Assembly: GCA_963678705.1 (NCBI GenBank)
Contig: OY783216.1
Location: forward strand, 930,001 to 994,000
Source: Panorpa germanica
Taxonomy: Eukaryota; Arthropoda; Insecta; Mecoptera; Panorpidae
DNA: 64,000 bases
Reading direction: 5' to 3'
Every line of letters starts with the position of its first letter. Position 1 is the stretch's first letter. The notes beneath the pieces were generated by a model that saw only the letters and a list, made by a program, of their open reading frames with translations, was not told the origin of the DNA and did no database searches. Position numbers and translations under genes: made by a program. Positions 35,509 through 47,549 of this stretch are shown piece by piece.

Positions 35509-35579
35509 TAACTTTTATAAATCCTCCAATATAAAATTTTAAAACTCGTCAATCATCATCAAAAATCTTTCAATTTACA

Positions 35580-35625
35580 TAAATTTACAGCCGCTCAGGA
35601 GCTTCGCAATTCCTAAGGCCGCCAC
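35580..35625 (+). mobile_element. hAT MITE right-end fragment
   Basis: CAGCCGCTCAGGAGCTTCGC, then AATTCCTAAGGCCGCCACTG. This parallels the right end at 16315-16351 (GGGGCCTCGCAATGGCTAAG). Confidence 0.5.
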
Positions 35626-36609
35626 TGATTATAATTCAGTTAAAACAATTAATCGAATAGAAGTGTTATCATTATAAAGCATAACATAGTTATATAGAAA
35701 TCACAGTCCCACTGCTTCTATGCAAACTATCAAACACGAGTAAATGATGTGTGCAAAGTGTTGCAGCATATCAGGGGAATTGAATTTATCAAATAAACGA
35801 ATTACCTTATTTGCATTTGTTATACGTCAAACGTAAAACAATTACAATGACAATTCGAATAATAAATTACACTACGTCATTTGAAATTTTGTTAATTAGT
35901 ATTTACTGTTCATTATAATAAATAAAAGTAGTAAATTTTAAAGCAAAATGTATGTTCTCATAGCACGTAATATTATTCTAGCAATTAGTTTGCGTCGTCC
36001 CCAGGGGTGGGTACGAGGAAGGGGGTGATAGTATCACACATGGCGTGTATAGTTTCAAATATGTGTTTGTTTATGAATATTACAGAACGGTGTAATTACT
36101 TTAGTAGCTCACTTTTAACATATTTTAGAAAGGAACGAATGTCATATTCTCAATGAATGCTTCTAAGTTTTTCAAAATAATCGTTACAAAAGTACCTTTG
36201 TTATAATTACCAAAATTGCCGTTGTTTCAACACAGGTCGGTGTAGGGTTCGTATGTAAAAATTCAATGCATACGAAAAATTGTGACAGAAAAAATATAAA
36301 AAATTAATACCACCTTGTACGGTAAATGTATCCCCTCTACTAAAATACCATAATATTTGATTTTGAAAGAAGGAAATTAGTTCCATCTCACTGCGTTTAG
36401 ACCTTAAAGCACATTAAAAAAAAATATATATATATTTATATACACATATATATATATATATTAAACTAAACTAAAATATATAAATTAAACCTAAACCTAA
36501 ATTAAACATTAATGAAAATGTTAATTATTCCTTTAGGATTTACAAAAATCAGAAATTATAAAGAAATAGACTGAACTCCATTGGCTTCTGGGCCACTTAT
36601 TATCTCTTA
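35626..36609. other. No gene seen
   Basis: AT-rich, with a TA-rich patch at 36424-36462. Nothing else was recognised. Confidence 0.5.
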
Positions 36610-37114
36610 AGTATCATTCCCACTCACAGCTTTAATTTAATTTTGTATTTAATTTAAATTGTTTAGCATATGGCAATACGCGTAATCATTCACAGTACCA
36701 TTTTTAATTAAATTAATTTTTAAGTTTTCTTAGTTCTTTTTAGAACCTTACAAGGTCCAATATTTTAAATTAAAAATATTTAATTAAGAAAAACTATATT
36801 ATATTCTAACCTCCAAAAAGTAGGCTTTACTTTTAAAAGAAGTTTAATGTCAGTTTTTGCAAAATAAAGAAGAGAAAATAATTTCTATTACTAATTATTA
36901 TTAAAAATAGCAATTTTAATTATTTCACATACAATTTTGTCGAACTGACAAAATTTATATTACTAACGATGCATACGAACCAACTAAATTAACTAAACTT
37001 AAATTAAAACACAAATACGAAAAGGAATGCTTAAACGAAAACGTGAAATCTAGATTACAATATTAAATAAAAACATTAAATTAAATATCAAAACAGTGAA
37101 TGGGATTGAGGCTT
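36610..37114 (-). mobile_element. Family I element, copy 2 (reverse)
   Basis: ATCATTCCCACTCACAG on the left and CAGTGAATGGGATTGAGGCT on the right. The interior is the reverse complement of 12703-13220 (ATTGTTTAGCATATGGCAAT, GACAAAATTTATATTACTAA). About 505 bp. Confidence 0.8.
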
Positions 37115-37499
37115 TACACTGAAATTATTTTTGGTGTTATTTTCTTTTTAGAAATTCATCGATTTTCACAGATAATAAACCCCCATTGTAGGTTACGATA
37201 AATAATATATTTGTGAGTGGTGAAGCCTGGGGTCGGTGACAAAGCACAATGAAGATTGAATTCCGTATTAAACATAAATCGGTTTGTATAATGACCTGGG
37301 TTGGGTTCCGATGAGGGGACAATGACGGTCATCAAAAACAAATCAAACTCAAAACGAAAGTGGCCAATCAAATAATTGTTAAAAAGACATTACTTCAATG
37401 AATCTGGGAAAAACAAATTATTTAAGTATCACCGCTCGCTACATGAAGAGCGGATGATTGGAGGAAAAATGGGAGGAAAAGACAACTGACATCTTCCTA

Positions 37500-37860
37500 T
37501 ATTATAATGTTTATATATTTAATTGTTTATATGTTTACGCGGATCGTATGGTAGCTTGAAAACGGCTCCGCGCATTTTTCTGAAAATGTCTATTTTATAG
37601 AGAAAAAATTCTAAGACTGTGGCGTCCTCGGATTTTCCCCTGAATTTTCTGAAAACCAGTAATTTTGGAAAAACTAAAAAAAAATTGTTTACTTTTTGCT
37701 CTATAAATTTTAATTCATAAAATATAGAAAGTTGAAATTTGGCTTGTGTATTACGATGTTCAGTGCTAACATTTTTTGAAAATTAGAAAAGTTGAAAAGG
37801 GGGGTCTTCAGAAAATTAGGGAACCCCGTACGAAACTTTGGAGAAAACTCAAATTTTTGC
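37500..37860 (+). repeat. Repeat G, copy 1
   Basis: TTGTTTATATGTTTACGCGG, GGCGTCCTCGGATTTTCCCC, CAGTAATTTTGGAAAAACTA and GGAAACT-TGGAGAAAACTCAAA match 40995-41360 in order. The second copy lies inside a family F element, so G is mobile or was mobilised with it. Confidence 0.7.
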
Positions 37861-38622
37861 TATGTTTAGGTATAAAAAAATACCCCACGTGGTTCAATTC
37901 GTCTCTCTCCTTTAGCCTAATGTAGTTTTCACTATAATCCCCACCCTTTGGATCGAAAACACAATTCTCAATTCTAGCAATAAAGAAAAAATTTAATATT
38001 TCAATAAACAACCTTTCTAAAATTAATAGCGAACATAGAAAATATTTCATGCATAAATAAAAAGTTTGAAATTAAATTTGAATATTTTTGTTTGTTGATT
38101 GTGGATTTTAATTAAATATTTATTTCAACTGCAATTTACCTTGTTTGTTAGTTTAATTTATTAATAATAAAAATATTTGGCCGCTAATTTTATAATTAAA
38201 TAAACTAAACCAATCATAATTAAATATTTTACCCAATTAACAATTAATTAGTCATAGTCTTTGTAATTGTGTCCTTGATTTATTGATTTAACACAAAATA
38301 ATCTGTTACAACATTGACGGATACTCGTACAGGAGCATAAGCTGTGCCGACTAAAATAGAACAACGGATCAGACGCGAAACTGAGCTATCGGTATTAATT
38401 AAAATCAGTTAGTAAAAAAGGTAATTAAATGAAGGCTTCCATTAACTAATTATTTCTGAACAATGACATTATGGCTTCGTTTCTCAGTTGAAACTATTTT
38501 TAAGGTGACACACCATGTAAAGCGCCATTCCCATGAAATCAGTTTTAATTTTATTTTTTATTTTTCTACAAAGTGAAATTTATATTTAAAGTGTGGGAAG
38601 AACGTAGAGAAATTGCAGCATA
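37861..38622. other. No gene seen
   Basis: Very AT-rich. An open frame at 37808-38050 (-) overlaps the end of repeat G and shows no family. Confidence 0.5.
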
Positions 38623-38626
38623 TTAA

Positions 38627-39090
38627 GGGGTTATATACAGTTAGAATTTTCAAAAAATCGATTTTTTATTTCATTTTCGTAGTGAACATATATTTAAGCA
38701 CACACACAGAAAATTTCAAGTAAATCCGACGATTATTTTCGAAGTTTATGTAATTTGTAAAACATTTTTTTAAATCTATGTAAAGTGCTTTTGAAACTTT
38801 AAATGCGTTTTTCTAAAAACTGTGTTTTTAAAGTCGGTATTTAATCGAAGATTTTTTATCACCGATAATTATTTTTTCTTATAAACAGCTTAAGGCCAAA
38901 ATTGAGAAGCCGCTATTTTGTCAAAAAAAATTATTTAGCTTATTCCTTCGAATAATTACTAGATTATACATTACTTTAACGAAATCCGTTTAGATTTTTT
39001 ATTTTAAATGATCCAGTCTAAAGATATCGTGGTAACCGCAAGATGCCTTTTTTGAAAGGAACTCGGAGATCAGCTATAGCAGCTTTAAAA
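38627..39090 (+). mobile_element. Family B MITE, copy 2 (right end lost)
   Basis: TTAA (38623-38626), then GGGGTTATATACAGTT. It follows the copy at 9032 to GATCAGCTATAGCAGC, then changes to a purine-rich sequence (39105-39235) with no right end. That purine-rich stretch, open on the plus strand, resembles the lysine/glutamate-rich tails of R1-like elements only in composition. Confidence 0.8.
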
Positions 39091-39424
39091 TTATTATTTT
39101 TACTTAGGAATAGGTGTCGGGGGAAGGTGGAAAATGGAGTAATTCTAGAGGAGGTATTACCAGGAGAGAAAAGAACGGATGGCGAAAGTAAGAAGAAAGA
39201 GAAGAGAGATGGAGGACAAATTAAGGAAAGATAATTTTTAAGTAAAATTTGGTTTTAGTTTAAATGAGATTAGGTGGAATGTAAAGTCGAAGCCAAACAC
39301 ACTTATAAGAAATACATACAAACATATTTAAAGCTTGAGGAATATAAAGAAATAAATATAATTTCATGAAGTATAAACTAATTGTATAATTAATTATAAA
39401 GTCAAAACTAAAATTGTAGATGGA

Positions 39425-39500
39425 ATTAGAGCTTAAAGCTCCATTCCGACTCACTGTTTTTAGTATTAATTTAAGGTTTTAACCTTAAATGTAATTTTGA
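39425..39500 (+). repeat. Family I terminal fragment
   Basis: AAAGCTCCATTCCGACTCAC, then TGTTTTTAGTATTAATTTAAGG. It parallels 20485-20545. Only one end is present. Confidence 0.5.
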
Positions 39501-39575
39501 ACTTGTGAAATCATGCATCATACGTTAGTAATATACATTATTTTGTAATAATTACTATCTTTATTTAATATAAGT

Positions 39576-40030
39576 AAAGAAATTATATTTCTTCTACTAT
39601 CATATACGAAAACATGTACTCATGAACGCCATAGATGCCGCTTTAGGAATAACGGCTAACACAGTTGATAAAACAGTCTGTCGATAAAACAGTAACCATT
39701 CAGTGAAAACATATACTCATGAACGCCATAGATGCCGTTTTAGGAATAACGGCTAACACAGTTGATATTTGGACAGAATTCACGTTGTTAGTTAGTTAGT
39801 TAGTGAATGCATATTGTGAGGTTATAATGAAATTAAATAAAAAGGAATTGACAATTTATGGTAAATAAACTTTAAATGTCGTTTCTTTGATAATTTAAGT
39901 TCAACAGTGTAATTATTAAAATATGTACGTAAACTATCAAAATCAACTTTAAATTTCAGAAGCAACACATGAGTTTGTTTAAAATTTACAATTCCTAATA
40001 AAACTGGCGATATTGTCTTATATATAAATT
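39576..40030 (+). mobile_element. Family F/H element, copy B
   Basis: Begins with the near-palindrome AAAGAAATTATATTTCTT. A 62-bp unit containing TACTCATGAACGCCATAGAT is present twice (about 39608-39669 and 39710-39771). Then comes ATG at 39828 (MKLNKKELTIY followed by GGTAAATA, a donor-like site). TTTCAG|AAGCAACACATGAG follows at about 39954, and TAATAAAA near 40001. This looks like a small transcription unit in miniature, but no long product is encoded. Confidence 0.65.
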
Positions 40031-40158
40031 ATTGTATTTAATATAATTAGGTTTATTTCTGTATATTTCAAAATATTCACTAAAAGAGTGTCAAACAGAA
40101 ACTGAAAATATGTATCAGTTTCGTGCAATGTGCAAGTGCTATAATTAGGTTATATGTA

Positions 40159-40330
40159 GGTTAATCATCGAGGTATTCAAGTTACAAGAGCGCTACGAAT
40201 AAAGCGATATATCCGTACAATTTAAAAGTTGAACTATCCACAAGCAAAATTAAATATTCAAAAAAACTTACCGGGTTCGAAGAAACAGCCACGCACACTG
40301 ATGCGGCCCTGGAACAACAGAAAGAATAAA
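40159..40330 (-). repeat. Exon-like 37-nt segment and downstream motif, copy B
   Basis: Minus strand: CTTTCTGTTGTTCCAG, a 37-nt segment (40272-40308), then GTAAGT-like GTAAGTTT. The motif CTCGATGATTAACC lies about 100 bases downstream. It parallels 4452-4650 in segment length and spacing of parts, while the 37-nt segments share only about two thirds of their bases. Confidence 0.45.
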
Positions 40331-40621
40331 TCGGCATTGGCTATCTAAAGAACTGCGTCGCAGTTTAAAAAAAATAATCCTAAATCGTAAAGAATACCCA
40401 TTGAGAAAATATGGCCAAGTAAAAAACTATAGGAAGCACATTTCCCGAAATACTTGACTGCAGGTACGTTCCGGAACCCCGGTGCCCCGCCCCTACGCCC
40501 CTCAGTTCGCTTTTTTATTGTTATTTGTTATTCAAATGACGACGCGTTTTATATCGACATTTACTTTTTGATTTTTTATCTTTTAACTAAACTGAAAAGA
40601 AATTTCTTTAAATAATATTCC

Positions 40622-41600
40622 CTTAGAGCATATATATATGGAGAGAGAATGCTGATCTGAAAGTGTGTCCAAAATTTGTGCGAGAGAGATAGATATATGT
40701 TCCTATTTAGTCTCTATGCGCATGCGTCGAAAGTGACAGCTGTCTAGATATAATAAATATTAATATTCTATTAAGATACTCGTATAATAAATATAAAATA
40801 TTTAAAGAAATTATATTTCTTTAGTTGGTATAAAGCTCCGCTGTCGGTAAAACAGTGACCGTTGAGAGAAAACATATACTTATGAACGCCATAGATTTCG
40901 CTGTAGGGATAACGGCCAGCACAGTTGATATTTGGAGTGGACAGAACTCATGTTTTTAGTTATTTTTATATCCTATTTTATAATGTTCCAAGTGAAAGTT
41001 TATTTGTTTATATGTTTACGCGATTCGTATGTTGGCTCGAAAGCGGCGCGAAAATTCCTATTTCTTATTTCGTAGAGAATAAAATTGTAAGACCTTTGGC
41101 GTCCCCGGATTTCCCCCTGTATTTCCTGGAAACCCGTAATTTTGGAAAAACTAAAGAACTTTTTTAATTTTTTGCTCTATAACTTTTAATTCGTAAAAGA
41201 TAGAAAGTTGAAATTTGGTATGTGTATTACGGTGTTGAATGCTAACATTTTTTGAAAATTAGATATTAAAAAATTAGAAAAAGGGGCGTTGAGAAAATTA
41301 GAGGGTCCGTTAGGAAACTTTAGAGAAAACTCAAATCTTGGATTACTTTGCTTTGACGGGGGTATACTCTAGTTTATTTATAATTTATTTATATTTATAC
41401 ATATCTAGATTATTCTACATCAATATAATGTCATATTTAACAACTGTCACGTATTATATCTGGACAGCTCTGACTTGACAACTGTCACTTTCGACGTATG
41501 CGCATAGAGAACAAATGGGAACATATACCTTTCTCTCTCGCACACATTTTGGACACACTTTCAGACCTAACATTCTCTCTCCATATATATATGCTTTAAG
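40622..41600 (+). mobile_element. Family F element with long terminal repeats and 8-bp duplication
   Basis: AATATTCC at 40614-40621 is repeated at 41601-41608. Terminal repeats of about 120 bp: CTTAGAGCATATATATATGG, GTGTGTCCAAAATTTGTGCG, GAGAG, ATGCGCATGCGTCGAAAGTG and ACAGCTGTC. The right side is the inverse (GACAGTTGTCA... on the other strand). The 8-bp duplication suits hAT. The core (40804-40960) is the F core. Repeat G occupies 40995-41360 inside it. No transposase. Confidence 0.85.
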
Positions 41601-41608
41601 AATATTCC

Positions 41609-42716
41609 ACGGTGTTTGAAATGCAGATAACATAAATTTCGTTGAATGTAATAAACATAATTTCTAGCTAATATAGTTTGTAATGTACTCTTTGTTTTCT
41701 TCTGTTTCTTGGGCGACACCTTCCTTACACTTACCTTACCTCAGTTCTTTGTCACCCGATGTGCCGTACCGTGTCGCTCTGCATGCCATCGTATTCCTAT
41801 GCTGCCTACTGTTCTACGTACTGCTACGACCGCATTCCGCTACACAAGTTCTACGTTATAGTGCTACGGACGTAGAGTATGCTGTGCTACGACCGTTCGG
41901 GTCTACAGACGTTGGGACGTTGGCAACTCTGAAACGTTCGGTCGGTATTTCAGAGTCCGCTTTAGTTTTATTCAGTTGCTGATAGAACTCGCGGTGGCAC
42001 GGGTTAAATTGCCGCAGTGTTATCACCGAGAAATTAACACTAACGTACTACACACAAATTTATTATAGAACAATAATTATTAAAATAATTCGTGTTGTTA
42101 TAATAGATAAAATTAATAACTATTTTATAAGTGTTTTTCATTGTTCTATAAATATTAAAAAAAAAGAAAAAGGAAAAGTTTGATAATAAAGTTATAGAAT
42201 TGTTGTTAGATTTAAAATCAATGTTACTACCGTGTTTGATTGTTTCTATTGTTGATTAATAATAAATTAATTAGATATTTATATACATATATATTGTGTT
42301 GTGGTGTTTAATGTGGTTTAAAATATGTAAAAATTGTCATCACAAGTTAATACATACAAAAAAGTAGTGAAAAAAATTTGTTTAGGTAAGGATCTGCCTG
42401 TAGTTGTTTTGGCTTCTATAGATGCTGCATACATTGTTAGTTGCTAGGTTTATGGCGTGAGAAGGATACAAGGTAATTGATTTATTTTATAAATAATATC
42501 CATTATATCATATGACTTAAAATAGATATGAGACGATGACCAATAGTAAATAGAAATGAGCTTTTAGTGAAGTCCAGTTCGTAAGGAATTCGTAATGAAT
42601 TGAAAGAACGAACTTGAGTTAACAATAAATTCATTATTGATGTATAAAGAACTCAAATCTCTGTTTGGTTACGTGATGGTTTATTAAATTAGTTATTGAA
42701 TGTATTGGTGTTTATA
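41609..42716. other. No gene seen; CpG-rich patch
   Basis: 41755-41960 is rich in CpG, with repeated GCTACGACC/GCTACGGAC phrases that can pair with GTAGAAC-type phrases nearby. The frame open at 41683-41982 shows no family. The rest is AT-rich. Confidence 0.45.
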
Positions 42717-42718
42717 TA

Positions 42719-42907
42719 CAAGGGTCGGCGCTCGAAGTGTTACAAATTTCACGCTGTGTACCAACCAAACCACTAATGACAGCGCGCTCATTTTTTGACA
42801 AACGTCAGTCTATTGTGTTGTCTACAAGCCTACAGAAGCATATCGTTTTACTTATTTAACAAAATTACAGCTTTTTTAATTGGTAACACTTTGAGCGCCG
42901 ACCTCTG
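42719..42907. mobile_element. 189-bp MITE with 25-bp inverted repeats and TA duplication
   Basis: TA (42717-42718), then CAAGGGTCGGCGCTCGAAGT, then GTTAC. The right end, read on the other strand, is CAGAGGTCGGCGCTCAAAGT, then GTTAC, followed outside by TA (42908-42909). The repeats differ at three positions. A Tc1/mariner-type MITE, single copy here. Confidence 0.88.
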
Positions 42908-43407
42908 TATAGTAAATTACGCGATTAAATATCTTTGGTAAAACAAACCTTATATATATATATACATGTTTAATTGGTAACAAGGCCAAAAACACTGACT
43001 TAGAAGAAAGATATTTCGTGGATTATAAATTTCCAGTCTTTAATGTATTTAAGTACTTTAGCATGATATATCGACGTACTACATTAATCATTAAAAGCTC
43101 CATTGAGCCATTAATATCTCTAGACTGTATCATCTTTTATGAGGAGGACTGGGGGAGGGGAACGGAGAAATGTATACCAAGTCTATGTCTCATCAATAAA
43201 AAGTTTTATTTTAATTTCGGTAATAGCTCTTGGTAGGCTCTGTAACATATTACAATTTAAAGCTGTGATAAGAGTAAGATTCTTGTTAAACTCCATTATA
43301 TTGTAATTTATATGTAATTAAAATACATTATTATTTATTAATTATAGTGTTAAAGGGAACAATTTCTAAAACCCCGCTCTTAGCAAAAGTGTTCTCTGAC
43401 CTGTATA

Positions 43408-44244
43408 AGGTGGGTCACCTAAATAACGCCCACCTGACGCTAACTAGATACACATAAAAGCTAGAAACCGCTGCTGTTTCCGGCTATGCGTTAGTTTAAT
43501 CAGGTGCAATATAAGAAGTGGAGGTGACGCGCGTTGTGATTTTCTTATTAGGTAATAAGTTGAAAGGTAAGCTATTTGCAAAGTTGTGCACAAACTTTTT
43601 ATTGAATAGATTCAAAATCAGTAATCGTGTTTATATTTCATAATTTATTTAAAAAGCCACATTGCTTTTAGGGTATATTATTAAGCATAAATGTGCGAAC
43701 ATATAGTGGAGTTGTGCCCAATAACGCCCATAGTAACGTGCAGTGGGCAGTTTAATATTGAAAACGAAATGGCTAGTTGAAAGTAGCTAAAATTATTTTT
43801 GAGGCTCAAATGCTTAATCCGGCAAGAGCCCAAAAATGATCATGGACTGTATGTGGGTATCGCTGTGTACCATGTCTAAGTATCATGAAGTGTGTGTGGG
43901 TATGGCTAAGGAAGATATGTATTTCAATTGACCTAGAGGCTGCAACTGATTATATTTAATAAAAATGTTTATTGTTTCGGTTTGTTTTGGAAAATGCTTT
44001 CATTTAATGTTATTTCTTTGATTATTTTAGTCCTGGCGTTATTTGGATCAATGGTGCCTAATAACGCCCATTGACATAGTTTCTTTTTTTTTCATACATT
44101 GATAAATTTAACAATTTTGTTAATTCAAACTCGATCCTTTAATAGAAATATATAAAAATATTCATAGTTTTCATTAGACTGGTAACCTTTGTTGAAATAT
44201 TAAATGAAAAACCCTTAGGTGGGCGTTAATTAGTTAACCTACCT
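43408..44244. mobile_element. 837-bp inverted-repeat element with internal AATAACGCCCA sites
   Basis: TA lies outside both ends (43406-43407 and 44245-44246). Left AGGTGGGTCACCTAAATAAC, then GCCCACCT. Right, other strand, AGGTAGGTTAACTAATTAAC, then GCCCACCT. Two more sites with GTGCCYAATAACGCCCAT are at 43714-43731 and 44054-44071. No long reading frame. The four sites are probably transposase binding sites (inference). Confidence 0.85.
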
Positions 44245-44246
44245 TA

Positions 44247-45098
44247 GTGCAGTCAGTTGCAGCCTGAAAACTTTTGTGTAAAAGTACTGCATACAATTTT
44301 CTGTGTTTTACATATTTCTATAAATATATTTCTTCACCTTACTAGAAATTAAAAATTAATGATCAAGAAACTGAACCATTATTTTCTTAGTTGATTGTAA
44401 CGGTAATTTATTTTGTTTTCTTAATACACAATGAAATGCGATACAACAAAAGTCTGGAAATACAGTTTGTGGCAGTCTAAAGACTTATTGAGTCTGGATT
44501 GTGCACGGCTCTAGCTTCGGCTTTGGCTTCGGCTACACACGATTAAATTCGCTAATGATGGTTTCGTTGTTGCGTGTTATAATTGGGTATTGTTTTAATT
44601 GTTATAACGTAACAATAGCCATTAATAATTTTCTTTTATTAACAAGTCTGATTGTTTTATACGTATATGTGTTTTACTAGTTAGCACAATGAGTTATTTC
44701 ACACTCCAGGTGACTACAACCTTCCGAAAGATATTTATGGGATTAGACGACAGCAGGAGTCGCCGGATTGCCGAATCGTTTCGCACGGATTTTCGTGGGG
44801 GGGTTATACAAATTAGGAAATTAAATGCAATAAAAATTACAATTTATTGAATATGTATCCGAAAACCACATTTTGATTGTGTATTGTCTTTCATGTCTTG
44901 TTATTGAAATGGATTTGGATCGTCAGTTTAAAAGTTCTTTAAAATTTTGAGCTCGGCAATTTATTATACCATAGTGAACACTTATTCACACAACTCGGTA
45001 CACTTATTTCATTAGTGGTACACCTTATGTATACCCTTCAGAAGGTGTGATTTGTCATATTCCTTAAATCGTTAATTTCAACAATGACTTATTCGCAT
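44247..45098. other. No gene seen
   Basis: Contains a GGCTTTGGCTTCGGCT tandem (44513-44533). Nothing else was recognised. Confidence 0.5.
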
Positions 45099-45102
45099 TT
45101 AA

Positions 45103-45779
45103 GGAGGTACAAAACCTTTACGTAAATGATAAAAATGTCGTGAAATTTTGAGAATCGGTAAAAATAGTTAAAATGCTTTCTCAACATTTTATTGACTTAG
45201 GGTCATAGTTTTCTCTTTACAATTGATTGAAAGTAACCAATTTCCATATACATTATAATTTTTAGCTCCATTTCACCACATAACATAACTATGTTGCCAA
45301 TGTTGAAGCGGTACAGCTGCTCATAACATAACTTTTAACTATGAAAAAATGGTGATACGGTTTTCAAAAAATTTTTTTTTGAAACTACTGAAAAAAGAAA
45401 ATTTCAAAAGAATACTCGAAATATAATCTAAATATAATTAAATAAAAGCAGTAAGAAACAGAAAATGCAGGTTATGAGCCGGCAACTTTGCAAATGGTAA
45501 ATACAGAGAGAAATTCAAAACGAGTTTATTCTCCAACGTTGCCAAATTTATTATTACTTTTTTACAGATATTTAATTTGAATTTGAATTAAATTAGGATA
45601 AATTTGACATTAATTATATTTATATTTTAATTATTAAACTATTATATGCATAAAAATATCATTTTAACAGGTACTTAAATTTAGAATGTTAAAATCATTT
45701 TCAATGGTACAGTCTGAATATTTGTTCGTCCCTCATGTATTTCGTATTTCGGTAAACTTTTTGTATTGACGGTGCCTCC
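45103..45779 (+). mobile_element. Family D (TTAA) element, copy 3
   Basis: TTAA (45099-45102), then GGAGGTACAAAACC. The right end GACGGTGCCTCC is followed by TTTT instead of TTAA. The body matches 27374 with about 300 bases less at the right. Phrases: ACGTAAATGATAAAAATGTC, ACTATGAAAAAATGGTGATA. Confidence 0.8.
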
Positions 45780-46535
45780 TTTTGACAATTTTTGCTTCAT
45801 GTTTGGAAACTATGAAATTCACGAGGTGGTAATTCTGAATAATAGAGCGGATGTGGAAATAATTCTTAACGTAATGGAACTGCTGCTTGCGTACTACTTT
45901 CAATATCTCAATATGGCCCACCGATACCAAAAGTATAGTATATTTTCCGGGCACCACTTTAATTTATCATCGCACAACACAAAACGTGCGTAATTTTGGT
46001 GGATAGCTAAACATAAAAATGGTCACAAAGATTGATAAAGTATTTTCACATTTCCACGCTTTGCAATCGTTATTCTTTCAGAAATAGGATGTTTTGCTGT
46101 TTGTAGAAGACGCAGATGTTTTCAGCCGTAAACATGATAATATAGATCACCATCCCTCCACCCCTGTCCTCGTCTCGCAACCCCAAGTACACTGTATCAT
46201 TGTTTTGATATCAGTATTATTCTGTATACATTATATTAGCGATTTACTTCGAGCAGAAAGATAATGTTATGATTACATTCTTCAGGGATGGTAGAACAGT
46301 GATTTTCAACCAATGTACCGCGAGAGAGATTTCTCTTCAATAAGACCTGCTTCCTTGAATAGGCGCAAGTGTCAACCTTAATAAATATAATAAAAAAAAA
46401 ACAACAAATGGTCCACTGTATATTAATAAAGTAATATTATTTTCTTATATCTGAAATAGTATAAAAAAGAAAATATAATATCATAAATTTTGATAAGAAA
46501 TATGTTATCAGATTCCGGAAATAAGTTTTGACCGT
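45780..46535. other. No gene seen
   Basis: Both strands are open for about 75 codons near 45733-45993. Neither frame shows a known domain or splice sites. Confidence 0.45.
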
Positions 46536-46539
46536 ATTG

Positions 46540-46600
46540 GTGTTGCGCTGGTGTAACGGTCGTGCTCGTAACGCATCCGGTGCGGGTACAGAACCAAACC
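46540..46600 (+). repeat. Degenerate tRNA-like segment (possible SINE head)
   Basis: GCGCTGGTGTAACGGTCGTG has an A-box-like TGGTGTAACGG. About 33 bases on, GTGCGGGTACAGAACC is in the place of a B box, with the central bases changed. No good acceptor stem can be drawn. It is likelier a decayed tRNA-derived short element than a working tRNA. Confidence 0.35.
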
Positions 46601-46895
46601 GAACAAAAAAGAAAAACTGTGGCAGTGACTGTGAACTCTGCATAAGTATGAGCTGATATATTTTTTTTATAGAGCATAAATATAGATTTCTGAAGTTTAT
46701 GTTATTAGTAGCGGAGACAGAATAAACTTAAAAAGTGAATAATGGTCGCAGAAGATTGTTATTGTCTGTTAAAGATCGGTTATGTGTGTCATAAAGTTCC
46801 TGTATCGTTTTGCTCTTAGTCTTGTCCAGAATCGTACCGAGGGCGATCTGTCATACACTGCAACCCAGCATAGACCCTAAAAAATAATTGATTTA

Positions 46896-47541
46896 ATGGG
46901 CTTGTGTCCTCATTTTTTAGTGGTCGATTTTTCAATTGTTGATTGAAATTTATGTTAATAAATGTGTATTGGCGTGTCTACTTTATTAAATATCTAAATG
47001 TTGACGAAGATATAGCAATTAAAAATTTGAATTGTAGTTTTAGCGCTTGAAATGGTCGGCCATTTGTATGATGTGAAATGCATTGTATACGTCAGTTACT
47101 TGTTGATTAGATCTGTGCTGTGGTAAGCTGTTTTGTAGCTGTTGGTAGTCGAAATAATCAAGTCAAGTCAAAGAATAATAAGTTTCTATTTTATTTAATC
47201 CTGTTACGGCAGACATAATATTCAAATTTTATTGTTCCTTGAAATAGCTGTAAATAATATTTGATATTTTGATATATAAATACATACAGCAGAGATTTAT
47301 GAGCTGTAAGGTTGGTAACCTGTAAACTAGTCAGAGTTCTGTCACGAATATATCCCTTTTACGCTCTGTTGTATAAAAGAGATAGCAACTACCGGTTGTA
47401 ATGTCACATGCATTTCGAATGTTGTCCAACGTTGAATCCTTATAATAATTAAAGATACAAAATGACTTTTTTAATTTTTAATATATCCTAACATATAAAA
47501 GTTAATAAAAAATAATTGAACATTTGAGGTTCTAGTTCCTA
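46896..47541 (-). mobile_element. Family A MITE, copy 3 (reverse)
   Basis: Starts ATGGGCTTGTGTCCTCATTT after TA and runs through the reverse of the family body. It breaks off at GAGGTTCTAGT, where a family K element begins a few bases later. The terminal 60 bases are missing. Confidence 0.82.
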
Positions 47542-47549
47542 GACAGTTC

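Noticed and set aside
45733-45993. Overlapping 74-75-codon frames on both strands
   Set aside because: Mirror-image openness without codon bias or family resemblance is expected by chance in AT-rich DNA.
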